Part shown: piece by piece, positions 1-10,302 of the stretch
Numbering within the stretch: position 1 is the first letter of the stretch
How the letters are laid out: the number at the start of each line of letters is the position of its first letter
Source of the DNA: Diabrotica undecimpunctata
Lineage: Eukaryota; Arthropoda; Insecta; Coleoptera; Chrysomelidae
Assembly (NCBI RefSeq): GCF_040954645.1
Contig: NC_092808.1
Location: 117,964,049-118,028,048 of the forward strand
Length of the DNA: 64,000 bases
Reading direction: 5' to 3'
The notes under the pieces: model-generated
The model's database searches: none
What the model was told of the DNA's origin: nothing
The model's input: only the letters and a program-made list of their open reading frames with translations
Program-made: the position numbers and the translations under genes

Positions 1-1000
1 GCTATTGCTTGGGTACCAAAAGTGCTACAGGCAACAGCGATTAACAAACTAAACCATATTCAATGGATGACTTGCATAAATATAATAGGTGCCATGAAAA
101 CAACACCAACTGCTGCAATGGAGTTAATCACTGCGCTCAGCTGGTGCAAACCTTGATGTAGAAATGGGACAATTGAGAACTCGTTTCTGGCGGTGAGAGC
201 TGGATGCGCTATCCCTGCTACAAGCAGGCTGCGACTCAACTAAACCAAAGTTTGTCTTTGAAAAACCCTACAAAATCAAAAAAAGATAATATAGGGAGAA
301 AAACGTGGCAAATTCCTATTGCATATACACCGATGGCTCCAAAATGGAAGAAGGCTTAGGATGCGGGATATACTCTAGATCACTGAACCTAAGAATAAAG
401 TGTGGTATGGGCAAAAATGCCAGCGTAGTTCAGACATAACTGGCTGGTATTTCCATGGCCGCAAAAGAGATAACCCAAAAAGGTATAGCCGAAAAAACTA
501 TAATAATCTGCACAGATAGCAGACAAGCGCTACTAATCTTAAATAGACCACGTGTCACATCAGGGTTAGTAATGGAGTGTAACACTAAGTAACCTTGAAA
601 AGTCAGCATCAAAGAAGTACTTGGGTATGACCAGGAAAAACCTACATTTGACGGTTGATTTTTTAACTGGTCATTGTCAACTAAGTAAACACCTCCACAC
701 ACTGGGGCTAGTAGATACACCTCTATGTAGAAAGTATGAACGAGAAGACGAAACTATCCTATGTGAATGCCCGGAGTTATCGTTAATACGAGAGTACGCG
801 TTCGGCCAGTCCTGATCCACATGTGCCCATATAAGGGAGATGTCTCCTGGTGACTTGTCCACCTTGGTCAAAATGGCAGGATGGACTATGAACTAAGGAG
901 ACATGCTCAAGGAATATAGAGGGCGGTGGTTGGATTGAGTGGGAAAAAATGAAATAAATTTGAATAACATTTCGCTGCGGATTGTGAGTTCGGGCGCCAG
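1..1000 (+). mobile_element. LINE 3' portion: RNase H domain and C-terminal tail (decayed)
   Basis: Reading the plus strand around 300-480 gives an RNase H start (YTDGSK, then GCGIYS) and a later CTDSRQAL block. Around 640-780 follows the Cys/His-rich tail typical of LINEs that carry RNase H after the reverse transcriptase (GHCQLSKHL, then CRKYE and CECPE). Stops and frame changes break it. It runs off the left edge, so the reverse transcriptase is outside. A second copy lies inverted at 3690-4735. RNase H after RT is known in the I, R1 and LOA lineages; which one this is cannot be decided here. Confidence 0.75.
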
Positions 1001-2700
1001 TCACGGAAGGTTAATATCTGTAAATTTTTGGGCAAAATAAATTTTGGATTTTAGATGGCCTTAGATCAAATAATAGTTTGGAGCTGGATCCCCTGATAAT
1101 GAGATTTTCGGAATTTCGGAGGCCACTTAATGTTACTGTTAGGTCAAATTAAACAATTATTAAGTCTTTTTAAGGAATTACTCAACCTCCCAGCTATTGG
1201 TCGCAGGACATCCATCCATTGGAAACCAAAAACTTTTATGAGTTTAAACTTTCCTCATCGAAAAGTGGTCCAATAAAATTGTGTCTAAATATTCCTACCT
1301 AGACATTTATTTTTTGGACGATATTGAGTATTGTTTTCAATAATATACCAAGGTTTTCTTATAGACCAAATCCTAGAATTTTTAAAATTTGCTTCATTAT
1401 TTAATATGTATATTCATCGCTAACCCAATTTTTTTAAATTTGTCTGTCTGAATTAGCCCTCTCTAAAATTTCTTTTAAAAATGTTAAGGCTATTGAATCA
1501 TGAATGTCACACATTCATAATTCATTTGATCTGCAATCGTTCGAGAACTTGTATGATTACAGGCGTTACCTTTATATTTCAGTTTATTATTTTTTGAGTT
1601 CACTAGTGTTCTATTTTTTTTTGTCAAAATATCAAATAATCATCATATTGTCATGATAGCCTAGTTTATTTATCCAAAATGAAAGTAATTAACGATCATT
1701 TAAATTACTTACTTTGATTTACTATTCTGTTTAAACATTTTATATTTTTGCTAAGACTTTTAAATCAAATAAGCCTTTCACTACTATTTAAAATATTACT
1801 AGGATAAATTTTGGAGGATATAAACAATTATTAAATAATTTAAAAGTAGACTATCCAATTTAAAAGTCTGTATTTAGTTTTTATACATATTTAACTGGTT
1901 AAGAGAAAAGTTACAATTAATCACCTACTTAATGTCGCAGAAATAAGTAAAAAATGGAAGCAAACTAGGACTCGTTTTTAGTAGTGGTAGTGATTTGTAG
2001 TTTAATATTTCAGTGGCGTCTAGTGCAGTAAATTACGTGGTCATTTAGTTTTATTTATGCAACAGGTACAAGCTCTTCCATGTGTTGCATAGATCTACCG
2101 GATCCAAGAAAAACTTTCCATGGTGTCTTGGAGATGTTATAAGTACTTTCGTTTTAATTTCTTGAATATTTAGATTTACTTTCTTTATTTTTGATGGTTT
2201 TAGAAATATATTGGAAGCGCTCCAAATATGTTTTATGTTGTTATATGGCATCCGGACATTCCCTATATCGTGTAGTGTTACTTGCTCATAGTTCTGTTAA
2301 ATGTGATTCCATTTTGTCTCTAACCGTTGGTTCTTTAAATTTTTCATTGTTGTATCTCAGCGTTATTATTGTTTTCTTTAATAGTATTTAGACTTTAAAT
2401 TAAAACTCGGAGAGGAGATGGTTTTCTTTTCTACATAATTCGGCAGGTAGTTATCCACGTTTGTTTCTAATACCTTGCCCGAAAGCAACTATTACATTAC
2501 AAACTTTGCCTCTTCTAATTCTGAAATCATAGTAATTTCTGAAGGTTTTGGAGGTCTAATAGAGTAGCTATTGTACTTATCTGTATAGTTGTAAATTTTA
2601 TTTATATTAACTGGTTTGGAATTTATTTGCATAAGAATATCTGTATCTGAATACCCAACAACGTTTCGTATTGACTTTTAAATACTCTTTTTCACTATAA
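1001..2700. other. AT-rich stretch with no recognised gene
   Basis: I see no convincing coding frame, RNA gene or terminal repeat here. The sequence is AT-rich with short random open frames. Confidence 0.5.
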
Positions 2701-2713
2701 ATCCTACATCATT

Positions 2714-2870
2714 TCAATGGTTTGGATCGGTGTTGTCTGAAGAGAAAAATGGCTTTTCATTTTTCTCGCACATGTCAGTATCTGACCATCTAGTTTCGCT
2801 TATACCCAGGATATCAATATTAAGTCCAAGCATTTCTTTTATTTTTTTTAAAGTTTCCTGGGTGGAGAAG
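2714..2870 (-). pseudogene. LINE endonuclease fragment (downstream part)
   Basis: The minus strand encodes LKKIKEMLGLNIDILGISE followed by TRWSD, the early apurinic/apyrimidinic endonuclease motif of RTE-like LINEs (normally M..NIDILGISE.RW). It continues the endonuclease start found at 3180-3350, but an opposite-strand LINE tail (2926-3170) lies between. No start or end of the element can be placed. Confidence 0.7.
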
Positions 2871-2925
2871 ATTCGAAACTCTACAATACTAGAACGTCTG
2901 AGCAAGACTACTGAGATCATAAAAA

Positions 2926-3170
2926 GCATCAAGCAGATAAAGCTGGAGTATTTCGGACATGTAATGAGTGATCCCAAATATAGGTTGCTACAAAATATCA
3001 AGCAAGGAAAAATAGCAGGCAAACGCAGTCCAGGACGATGAAGAACTTCATGGTTAAAGAACTTGCGAGATTTTTATGGTGTTGATACAAGCATGCTATT
3101 TAGGGTGGCAGTGAATAAAATTGAGATAGCTATGATGGTAACCAACGTTCTGAAAGGATATGGTACATGA
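2926..3170 (+). pseudogene. LINE reverse transcriptase C-terminal tail fragment
   Basis: The plus strand encodes a LEYFGHVM block, then GKIAGKRSPGRRRTSWLKNL across a frame change, then an RVAVNKIEIAMM block. This is the usual C-terminus of RTE-like LINE ORF2 proteins (.LGH.MR...GK..G.R..GRR..SWL..LR). The same tail is encoded on the minus strand at 7648-7854. It sits between two pieces of an endonuclease domain reading the other way. Confidence 0.7.
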
Positions 3171-3174
3171 AGAA

Positions 3175-3350
3175 GAAAATTTCTTTTATTTCATTATCAA
3201 ATTTCTCTGCTGCAAAAAGTGTTCTTATATTGCATGTACCATGACACAGTTTGGTATTCCCCATGTAAAGCCGGGATATTATTAGCACCCTCTTATGATC
3301 AAACATATATCCGGTACTGGTGGCCGAATGGTATAGGTTTCCTGACATGA
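3175..3350 (-). pseudogene. LINE endonuclease fragment (N-terminal part)
   Basis: The minus strand reads CHGTCNIRTLFAAEKFDNEI followed by KE. It corresponds to the first strand of the LINE endonuclease (normally GTWN.RTL...GK.D). The downstream continuation is at 2714-2870, on the far side of an inverted LINE tail. Confidence 0.65.
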
Positions 3351-3689
3351 TAAAGAAGAGTTACTGGGCAGTGTCCCGGGGTATAATGCACTAGGTTCCA
3401 ATTTATTTTCCGCATCAAAGATGCGGTTCCACTGATTTAGTTACCCCTTCTGCTCGTCAGTACTTTATCACTTCGAAAGCCATTTTCTTGCGGCAAGTTC
3501 TGATTTTGATACAACAACTCATACCCTGTCTATCTCTGTACCTTTAGAGTAGGGAAGGCGAGTCAAGTCCTGCAGCACTTGGGCTACAATTGATCCATTG
3601 TGCATCCTCCTAGGGAGCTGTTATCCTTAATTGTCCATCCTGTCATTTATAGGAAGATAGACAAGTCACTAGCGGACCTCCCCCTTATG
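3351..3689. other. No recognised gene; probable 3' UTR of the neighbouring LINE
   Basis: No coding frame is recognised. Parts resemble, in reverse, the sequence following the RNase H tail at 780-950 (for example the shared TGACTTGTC block), so it may be the 3' untranslated region of the inverted LINE copy. Confidence 0.4.
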
Positions 3690-4735
3690 TGGATAGGTGT
3701 AGGCCAGGGCTCGCCATACGTGTAGCCCCTATGTGTGTAGGTGTCTGCTTAGTTGACAATGATCAGTTAAAAACCAATTCTCATGCCAAAGATAATATTA
3801 TTACCACCCTCAGCTTTAGTTAGTGACTCATGACACTCCATTGCTAACACATGATGTCACACGTAGTCTATTCAAGGTTAGTAGCGCTTTTCTGCTGTCC
3901 GATTATTATGATTTTCTTAGCTATACCTCTCCGGTTATCTCTTTTGCGGCTATGGAGATACCAGCCAGTTCTGCCTCAGCTACGCTGGTATTTTTGCGCC
4001 ACTTTATTATTAGGTTCAGTTATTTGGAGCATATCTTGCATCCTGAGCCTTTTTACATTTTAAAGCCATCGGTGGATATGCAGTAGGCATTTGCCACGTT
4101 TGACTCCTTATGCTGTGTTGTTTTAATTGTCTAGGGTTTGTCAAAAACAAACAGGTTTAATTTAGTCGCTGCCTGCCTGCCTGTGGCGCATGAAGCTCTC
4201 CCCACCATAGACGACATCTTAATTTTCCCATTGTTACATCAATGTTTGCACCCGCTGAGCGCAATCTCATCATTATCACCAGCGCTACTTCTTTGACATA
4301 TATGTCTAGTGAGGTAATGCTAATGAGCAACTTTATTGCATGAGTTCGTATTGATTTAATTACACCTGACATATTAAGGTCAGCTATTCGCCGAATATGG
4401 TCTGTTGATCGCTGTTGCAAGTAGCACTTTTAATACCCCAGTAATAGCTCTGTAATTTAGCATTGGCCTAATGACACCCTAAGTGTAAATCCAGGCAATC
4501 ACCCTGGGCAAAAGTCCCCAGGTGCGTCCGACCGTTCGTCGACACTGTTCGTAGGCAATATAGGCTCTTTATGCTCTACCATCTAAGTGGGAGTTGCATG
4601 TTATCTTCCTGTCAATAGTTATACCAAGGTATTTCTCCTCTTTAGAAAAGTTTGGACTGCAGTTTAAAATCCTTGGCGGTATTAAGCCCGTGATCCTTCT
4701 TTTTCTGGTGAAGAGGACCATCTCTGTCTTCTTAG
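3690..4735 (-). mobile_element. LINE fragment, inverted copy: end of reverse transcriptase plus RNase H region
   Basis: Read on the minus strand from 4735, it encodes TKKTEMVLFTRK, then EEKYLGITID (the conserved late-RT YLG motif), then decayed sequence matching the left-edge copy: the CAACAGCGAT segment and the Cys/His tail region near 3730-3780. Many stops are present. Orientation is opposite to the 1-1000 copy, so the two fragments form a large, imperfect inverted pair about 2.7 kb apart. A 60-bp AT microsatellite interrupts its 5' side. Confidence 0.7.
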
Positions 4736-4805
<70 letters not shown>

Positions 4806-4808
4806 CTA
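4732..4808. repeat. (TA)n microsatellite inside a palindrome
   Basis: About 30 uninterrupted TA units run from 4739 to 4801. They are flanked by AGTATTTA on the left and TAAATACT on the right, so the whole block is a perfect inverted repeat. It interrupts the minus-strand LINE reverse transcriptase. Confidence 0.95.
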
Positions 4809-4829
4809 ATATTAATATACTTTCACAAA

Positions 4830-5420
4830 ATGATGTTGGTCTTTGAGAGCACTTTTTGTGGGCTGAAAGCCTGCGGAAAATCTTTAATTTCCTCAAAGTA
4901 AGCTCTACAAGCAGTTATTTTTTGTCAGCAAACTTTCTTAAACTCGCTGAGGTTTGATTGATAAGAATCCCAATCCTCTTCGATTTAAGGACATTTTTCT
5001 CTATTAAAAGCTGTTCTTGTGGTCTTCCTAAGATGTTTCAGTTCAGTCCACCACCAAGAGTTCATTTTACGACTTCCCTTATCGGACAGGATTTTTTGTA
5101 AGCATAGCTTATTTTGTTTTAGATAGATACCGTATACCTTTCCAAAGCTGTATTATTTTTAGGAATTAAAGCCTTTCTATTCTTTATGCATCTTCCAAGA
5201 ATAGGTTATAGACTTCTATAGCCGTCCTCCCAGGGTCGTGATATTTGATAAGGCTATGCTTACTTAATGGCGACAATACTCGCCATGTCACGACACTTTC
5301 TCTGTGTTTCTGTAACATTTTTAAGGTCGGCTTTTCTAAAAAATAGCAACTATACTGTTTGATTGAAGACTCCTTATTCGATATATTCGCAGCTGACCTT
5401 CATATCTTAAGATCATTCAC
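4830..5420 (-). pseudogene. LINE endonuclease-to-RT linker, decayed
   Basis: On the minus strand, with frame changes, I read NELLVVD/WWTELKHLRK, RKMSLNRRGLG and SALKDQHHF. These match the WW..L..LR...R linker between endonuclease and reverse transcriptase in RNase H-type LINEs. It is probably the same element as 3690-4735, continued across the TA repeat. Confidence 0.5.
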
Positions 5421-6889
5421 TATCCGCCAGCAGTTACCCCGCTGATAGCCTGAAGCTTAGCTCCAAACTCGAACCAGTCTTTATTCAACTTCTTCCTTAA
5501 ATTGAGTCCTTAATTGAGTCCTTAATTGAGTTATTACAATACAACATATTTTGAACAACACAATACTTTTAACAATTCAATTAGTAAAACACGTAACATA
5601 TTTCGTCTTTTTACTTTTTACATACAGAGCCCCTGTATACCTACGTTCCTTGTCAGTCATATTTATAAAATTCTTATTTGAAAGTGAAACAACTTTTTGG
5701 AGTGATCTAGGTATCTAGGTACCTTTCACTGAATAAGCGACAGTAAGGTAGAAAGTGAACGACGCTGACTTTTTATAGAAATTAGGAACAAAACCATATG
5801 GATAACCCATAGAAATTAATTTTTAATTATTAGAATGGTCCACTTACTGCTGTTTACTAATCAGAGCGAAGTATTTCTAGTATAAAAGAAACCTTTTAAT
5901 GGCATTTATTATAATTTAAGTTAGTCGCTTTGTACTAATAATTTAAAAAGTTAATTTTTGTATAGAATAACATATATAATAACGAGTATTCTGCTATTGT
6001 TAAGGTCGATGACATCGACATTATTTTATGAAGTCACTAAATGATCGCATGTAATAATACCATTTCTAAATTACACTTATTCTTTTAATTAAAGTATTTT
6101 GAAGTCTAAATTGAACTTGAGCTATATTATGTAATTTATGTTTATCAAATCAGCGATTTATAAGTTGAATGTTGTGGCAATTACATTACTATTTATCTCA
6201 TATTTATATCTCATCGTTGTATGTGCTAATTTTAATAACGTATTTAAAATATCTTAGAATGTACATATTTTTTGCTAAAAAATATTTAGATCCAATACAG
6301 GACGATATTAAAATGAATAACCGTCTTATTACTAGTTTTGGTCGAAATCATTTTAGCTGTTATCTTTTCTATAAAAATAATACAATATAGAAAATACAAA
6401 TTAGGGGAAAACTAAGAAACAATGTATGAAAAACAGATCTACAGAAAATAGACACAAATATAACAGAGCAACTATAGAGTTAAAATAAGCACTGTCTAAC
6501 TATAAAAACGAAAATATTCAGAATTATCTAGAATCTTTAACCCCGACGAAACTTCAGATTATGCCACAAAAATGCTTTAACACCCACTACAGTTTAATCC
6601 ACCAATCAGAAATGGAAAATCGTGCACAAGAAATTACCAAGAAAAATAGAAATCTTTACTGAACCACTAAAAAATTTATTCCATTCATACGATCCAGAGC
6701 AATACTCAAAAGATAAAGAAAAAACACTAAAAGCACCATTCCAAATTAAGTTACCAAAAAAAAAATTGAATTGATCTTTAAAAAAGCCCTTATTATATGA
6801 TCTTATCACAGGTATCTACAGGTATCTACAGGAATCTGCACAAAAATGCTTTAAATAAATGACATATATATTCAATGTTGTAATGCAAG
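5421..6889. other. AT-rich stretch, no recognised gene
   Basis: No gene found. A short direct repeat (TTAATTGAGTCC, two and a half units near 5505-5530) and several poly-A/poly-T runs are visible. Open frames here are short and have no recognisable motif. Confidence 0.45.
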
Positions 6890-7632
6890 TAGCACAAATA
6901 ATAATAATTCCTAAACCAGGCAAAAAATTAGAACCGGTTACCTCCTATCGGTCGAAATCTATAGCAGAAGTTATGCATTTAACTCCAGATATCAATAATA
7001 ATTCCTAAACCAGGCAAAAAATTAGAAGCGGTTACCTCCTATCGGTCGAAATCTATAGCAGAAATTATGCATTTAACTCCAGACTATCAATTTGGGTTTT
7101 GAAACAAGCATGGTACCATAGAGCAAGTATATAGAATCGAAAAAAAAGATTCATGATGACTTCCAACAAAAACGATACTGTTCTGATTGCTTCATTGATA
7201 TGTCAAAAGCATTTGACAAGGTCTGACATACTGGTCTCTGCTACAAAATTAAGAAGCTATTCCTATACCCTCATTTCCTGCTACTAAAATCCTACCTAAC
7301 CAATAGATGCTTCCTTGTCAGATAAAACAATGAATATTCTCCCTTAAGTTCCATCGAATCAAGAGTATTACAAGTCAGCGTATTTAAACGCTTCCTATAT
7401 CTGCTGTATACCAATGATTTCCGTACTACTCCAAAAGTTACAGTAGCTACGTTTGTAGACAATACACCTGTTCTATCCTCACATGAAAACCCAAAAATGG
7501 CATCAAGGCAACTACAAACTGTCTTAACAAAATTTAGAAATGGATGTCGAAATGGCGCATGGAGGCAGAAAAACTAAAGTTCACCCATGTAACATTCACA
7601 CTCCATGAAGAAACTTGTCCCTCAGTACAATT
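6890..7632 (+). pseudogene. Jockey-like LINE reverse transcriptase, 5' part
   Basis: The plus strand encodes, with frameshifts and stops, IIPKPGK, TSYR, DYQFGF, the palm motif DMSKAFDKV, and the later degraded YTNDF block with VTVATFVDNT (normally FADD). It is interrupted at 7632 by a minus-strand RTE-like LINE. It resumes after 9122 with PQDEDVKYLGI, so the two halves belong to one original element. Confidence 0.75.
6898..7085 (+). repeat. 94-bp direct tandem duplication
   Basis: Two adjacent copies of a 94-bp unit begin with AATAATAATTCCTAAACC. They differ at only a few bases (ACCGG versus AGCGG; GAAG versus GAAA). The duplication lies inside the Jockey-like RT and repeats the PKPGK...TSYR segment. 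Confidence 0.9.
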
Positions 7633-9110
7633 CTTCTTTTCTTCTTCTTAGAGTGCCGTCTCCCTACAGAGGTTGGCAATAATAATGGCTATTTTTATTT
7701 TTGAGCTTGCTGCTCTAAACAAATCAATCGATCTGCATTGATACCAATCACGTAGATTCTTCAACCATGAGTTCTGCCTTCGGCCAACAGATCTTCCTTC
7801 AATCTTTCCATATATGAGCAGTCTCAAAATTTCATATTTGGGTCCCCTCATCAAGTGGCCTAGGGATTCCAGTTTTCTGGTTTGTATAGTGGTGATTAGT
7901 TCTGTTTCTTTATCAACCCTCTCCAGTACTTCTTTATTTGTAATTCTATCAGTCCATGATATTTTTAAGACTCTGCAGTATAACCAGAGTTCGAAAGCCT
8001 CGATTCTTTTTAAATTGCATTATTTTAATGTCCAAGTCTCAGCTCCATATAATAATATTGAAAATATATAACAGCGAATGGTACGTAGTCTGATCTCCAA
8101 ATTTAAATTTTTGCACGTAAGGAGTGGCTTCATTCGTATAAATGCTGATCTGGCAATCTCTATTCGGCTGTTTATTTCTGCATTATTGGTTTCATTGATC
8201 AAAGTTACCAAGTACTGATATTTTTCTACTTGTTCTATCACGTTACCATTGATTGTCAATAGGTGATGTATATTTTGTGGTCTTTTTGTAATTAGCATGT
8301 ACTTCGTTTTTTTAGCGGTTATAGTCATTCCCGTCTCAGCACTATTCACACTTAAGCTTTCGATAAGATGTTGTAGATCTTCTATACTCGTTGCTATGAT
8401 CACAGTGTCGTCTGCATATCGTAAGTTGTTAATTAATTTTCTGTTAACGGTAACTCCCGCTTTGATATTATTGAAGCGTATTTTGGAAAAATTCTTCTGA
8501 ATATAAGTTAAACAAAAGTGGCGATAAAACACATTTCTTTCTAACTCCTCTACAGATCTTCATTTCTTCTGAGTGCTGCCCATCAATTTGAACTATGGCA
8601 CTTTGGTTCCAATATAATGTTTGCACTAAATTTATAATTTTACTGTCAGTGCGCTTGTTCATAAGTATTGATATTAGTTTTTATGTCTCACTTTATCGAA
8701 AGCTTTTTCGTAATCAACAAAGCACAAGTGTAGATCAACGTTTACATCCCGACATCGCTGAATCAATATGTTGAGGGCAAATAGTCCTTCTCGAGTACCC
8801 ATTCCATTTCGTAACCCGAACTGCGTCTCGCTAATATCCTCCTCTAGCCTTTCGTATATTCTCTTATGTATTACTTTTAGCAGTACTTTTAAAGTATGAC
8901 TCATGAGGCTCAGTGTTCGACAATCAGAGTACTCTTTTGCCGCTTGTTTTTTAGGGATGGTTATAAATGCTAACTTCAGCCACTCTTGTGGTATTATTCC
9001 CCTATCGTACACCGTGTTGAATAAATCTGTCAATACTTCCAAGTTATTCTCTTCCACTAGTTTTAACAGTTCTACTGGTATTTCATCTAATCCAGCTGCC
9101 AATTAAACAA
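7633..9110 (-). mobile_element. 5'-truncated RTE-like LINE nested in the Jockey-like LINE
   Basis: The minus strand carries a reverse transcriptase from its start to its C-terminus. 9102-8674 covers GLDEIPVELLK, FITIPKK, ISETQFGLRNGMGTRE and VDYEKAFDKV. 8662-8468 covers the VLSPLLFNLY block. 8532-8020 includes the catalytic LRYADDTV and the KYQYLVTLI region. 7854-7648 is the GRRQNSWLKNLRDWY tail. Frame changes separate the blocks. The 3' end is a run of AAG repeats at 7633-7650. The endonuclease is missing, so it is 5' truncated. TCAGTACAATT occurs at 7622-7632 and again at 9111-9121 and 9124-9134, consistent with a target-site duplication. Confidence 0.85.
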
Positions 9111-10215
9111 TCAGTACAATTTATCAGTACAATTAAACAACCACAATTTACCTCAAGATGAAGATGTCAAATACTTGGGAATCATAGGTTTAGTTGAGGT
9201 TCATTTAGTTGAATTGGTTACCGAACAACCACTTGATGACTTCTTCTTGTTATGATCAGTCTTCTGACCGTTCCCCTGTTTTAATCGACGTAAGTTCAGA
9301 AATCCTTTACAGAACACCATCTGCTACATTAACTAAATCCAGTAACTGGAAACAATTCAGGGAATTATTGATTGTACAAATGGCAGCTGACCACCACAAG
9401 AAAAGACCAATCTGAATAGAGCTACAGCACAGTTAAAAGCATTATTAAATAACCACACAACCACAACAATATTATATATTCTTATCTCAGACATCTTTCG
9501 GCTACAGAAGCTGCTAAGTATTCACTCTGGAAAGCAACCAGGCAAACAAAACGTCCTCAATTCTCCAACACTCCAATCCGCACTGAAGATGGCGCATAGG
9601 CAAAAAGCAATAAAGAGAAAGCCGAAATTTTTGCTGAATATTTTAAAACGGGTTTTCAGCCTTTTCCTGTAAATAAACCTATTCATATAGATAATGAAAT
9701 TCAGATTTATCTAGAATCTCCCAGAGTTAGTAGAATCAACATAAAACTTCTCTAAAAAAATTTAAATTGAACTAAGTTAATAATATTATTTATACTGAAT
9801 TAAACCCTAAAAAGTATTCAAAGTATGATCTAATTACCGTAATAATCTTAAAGGAATTACCAAGAAAAAGCACCACTTTATTTTATACAACTGTATAACG
9901 CCGTAAAAATCAGGCCATTTTCCTCTTTTATGACAATTGACTAATTGAAAAACAAATAATACCTCATCACCAGTTTTGCTTTTGGCCACAATACGCTACC
10001 ACTGAACAAATTCACGGGCTTTACCAACAAATACGCCAATCATTTGAAAAATTACTTCGGAATCTTCTAAGACATAGTTTTTATACAAAATCAAAAAATC
10101 CATTCCTAACAATTACTTCTAAATACTAAGGTCCTACCTGCAAGTAGTCCCTCAAGGCAGTGTTTTCGGACCAGTTCTGTACCTGATATTCACTGCGAAA
10201 TACCTATCTATCTAT
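9111..10215 (+). pseudogene. Jockey-like LINE continuation, rearranged
   Basis: After the nested insertion, the plus strand first reads PQDEDVKYLGI (late RT). It then reads SSDRSPVLIDV around 9260, KATRQTKRPQ near 9530, and EDGAWAKSNKEKAEIFAEYF (across frames) near 9590-9640. These belong upstream, to the endonuclease end and the endonuclease-RT linker. A PQGSVFGP-like palm block appears near 10150. The domain order is therefore scrambled: late RT, then linker, then early RT. Confidence 0.6.
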
Positions 10216-10254
10216 CTCATTTTTTGCGTATGGTGCAAAGTATTCCGCGGCAAA

Positions 10255-10302
10255 TTCCCAGTGCTTCATTTGCCGCGGAAGCGGCAAATGAAGCACTGGG
10301 AA
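10255..10302. repeat. 22-bp perfect fold-back at the LINE 5' junction
   Basis: TTCCCAGTGCTTCATTTGCC then GC at 10255-10276 is the exact reverse complement of 10281-10302, separated by GGAA. The right arm is native ORF2 sequence; the left arm is an inverted copy of it. It sits immediately inside the left target duplication, as expected from an aberrant 5' end of target-primed reverse transcription. Confidence 0.95.

Noticed and set aside
621..1004. Overlapping open frames on the minus strand near the left edge
   Set aside because: They are antisense to the RNase H tail and have no motif of their own.
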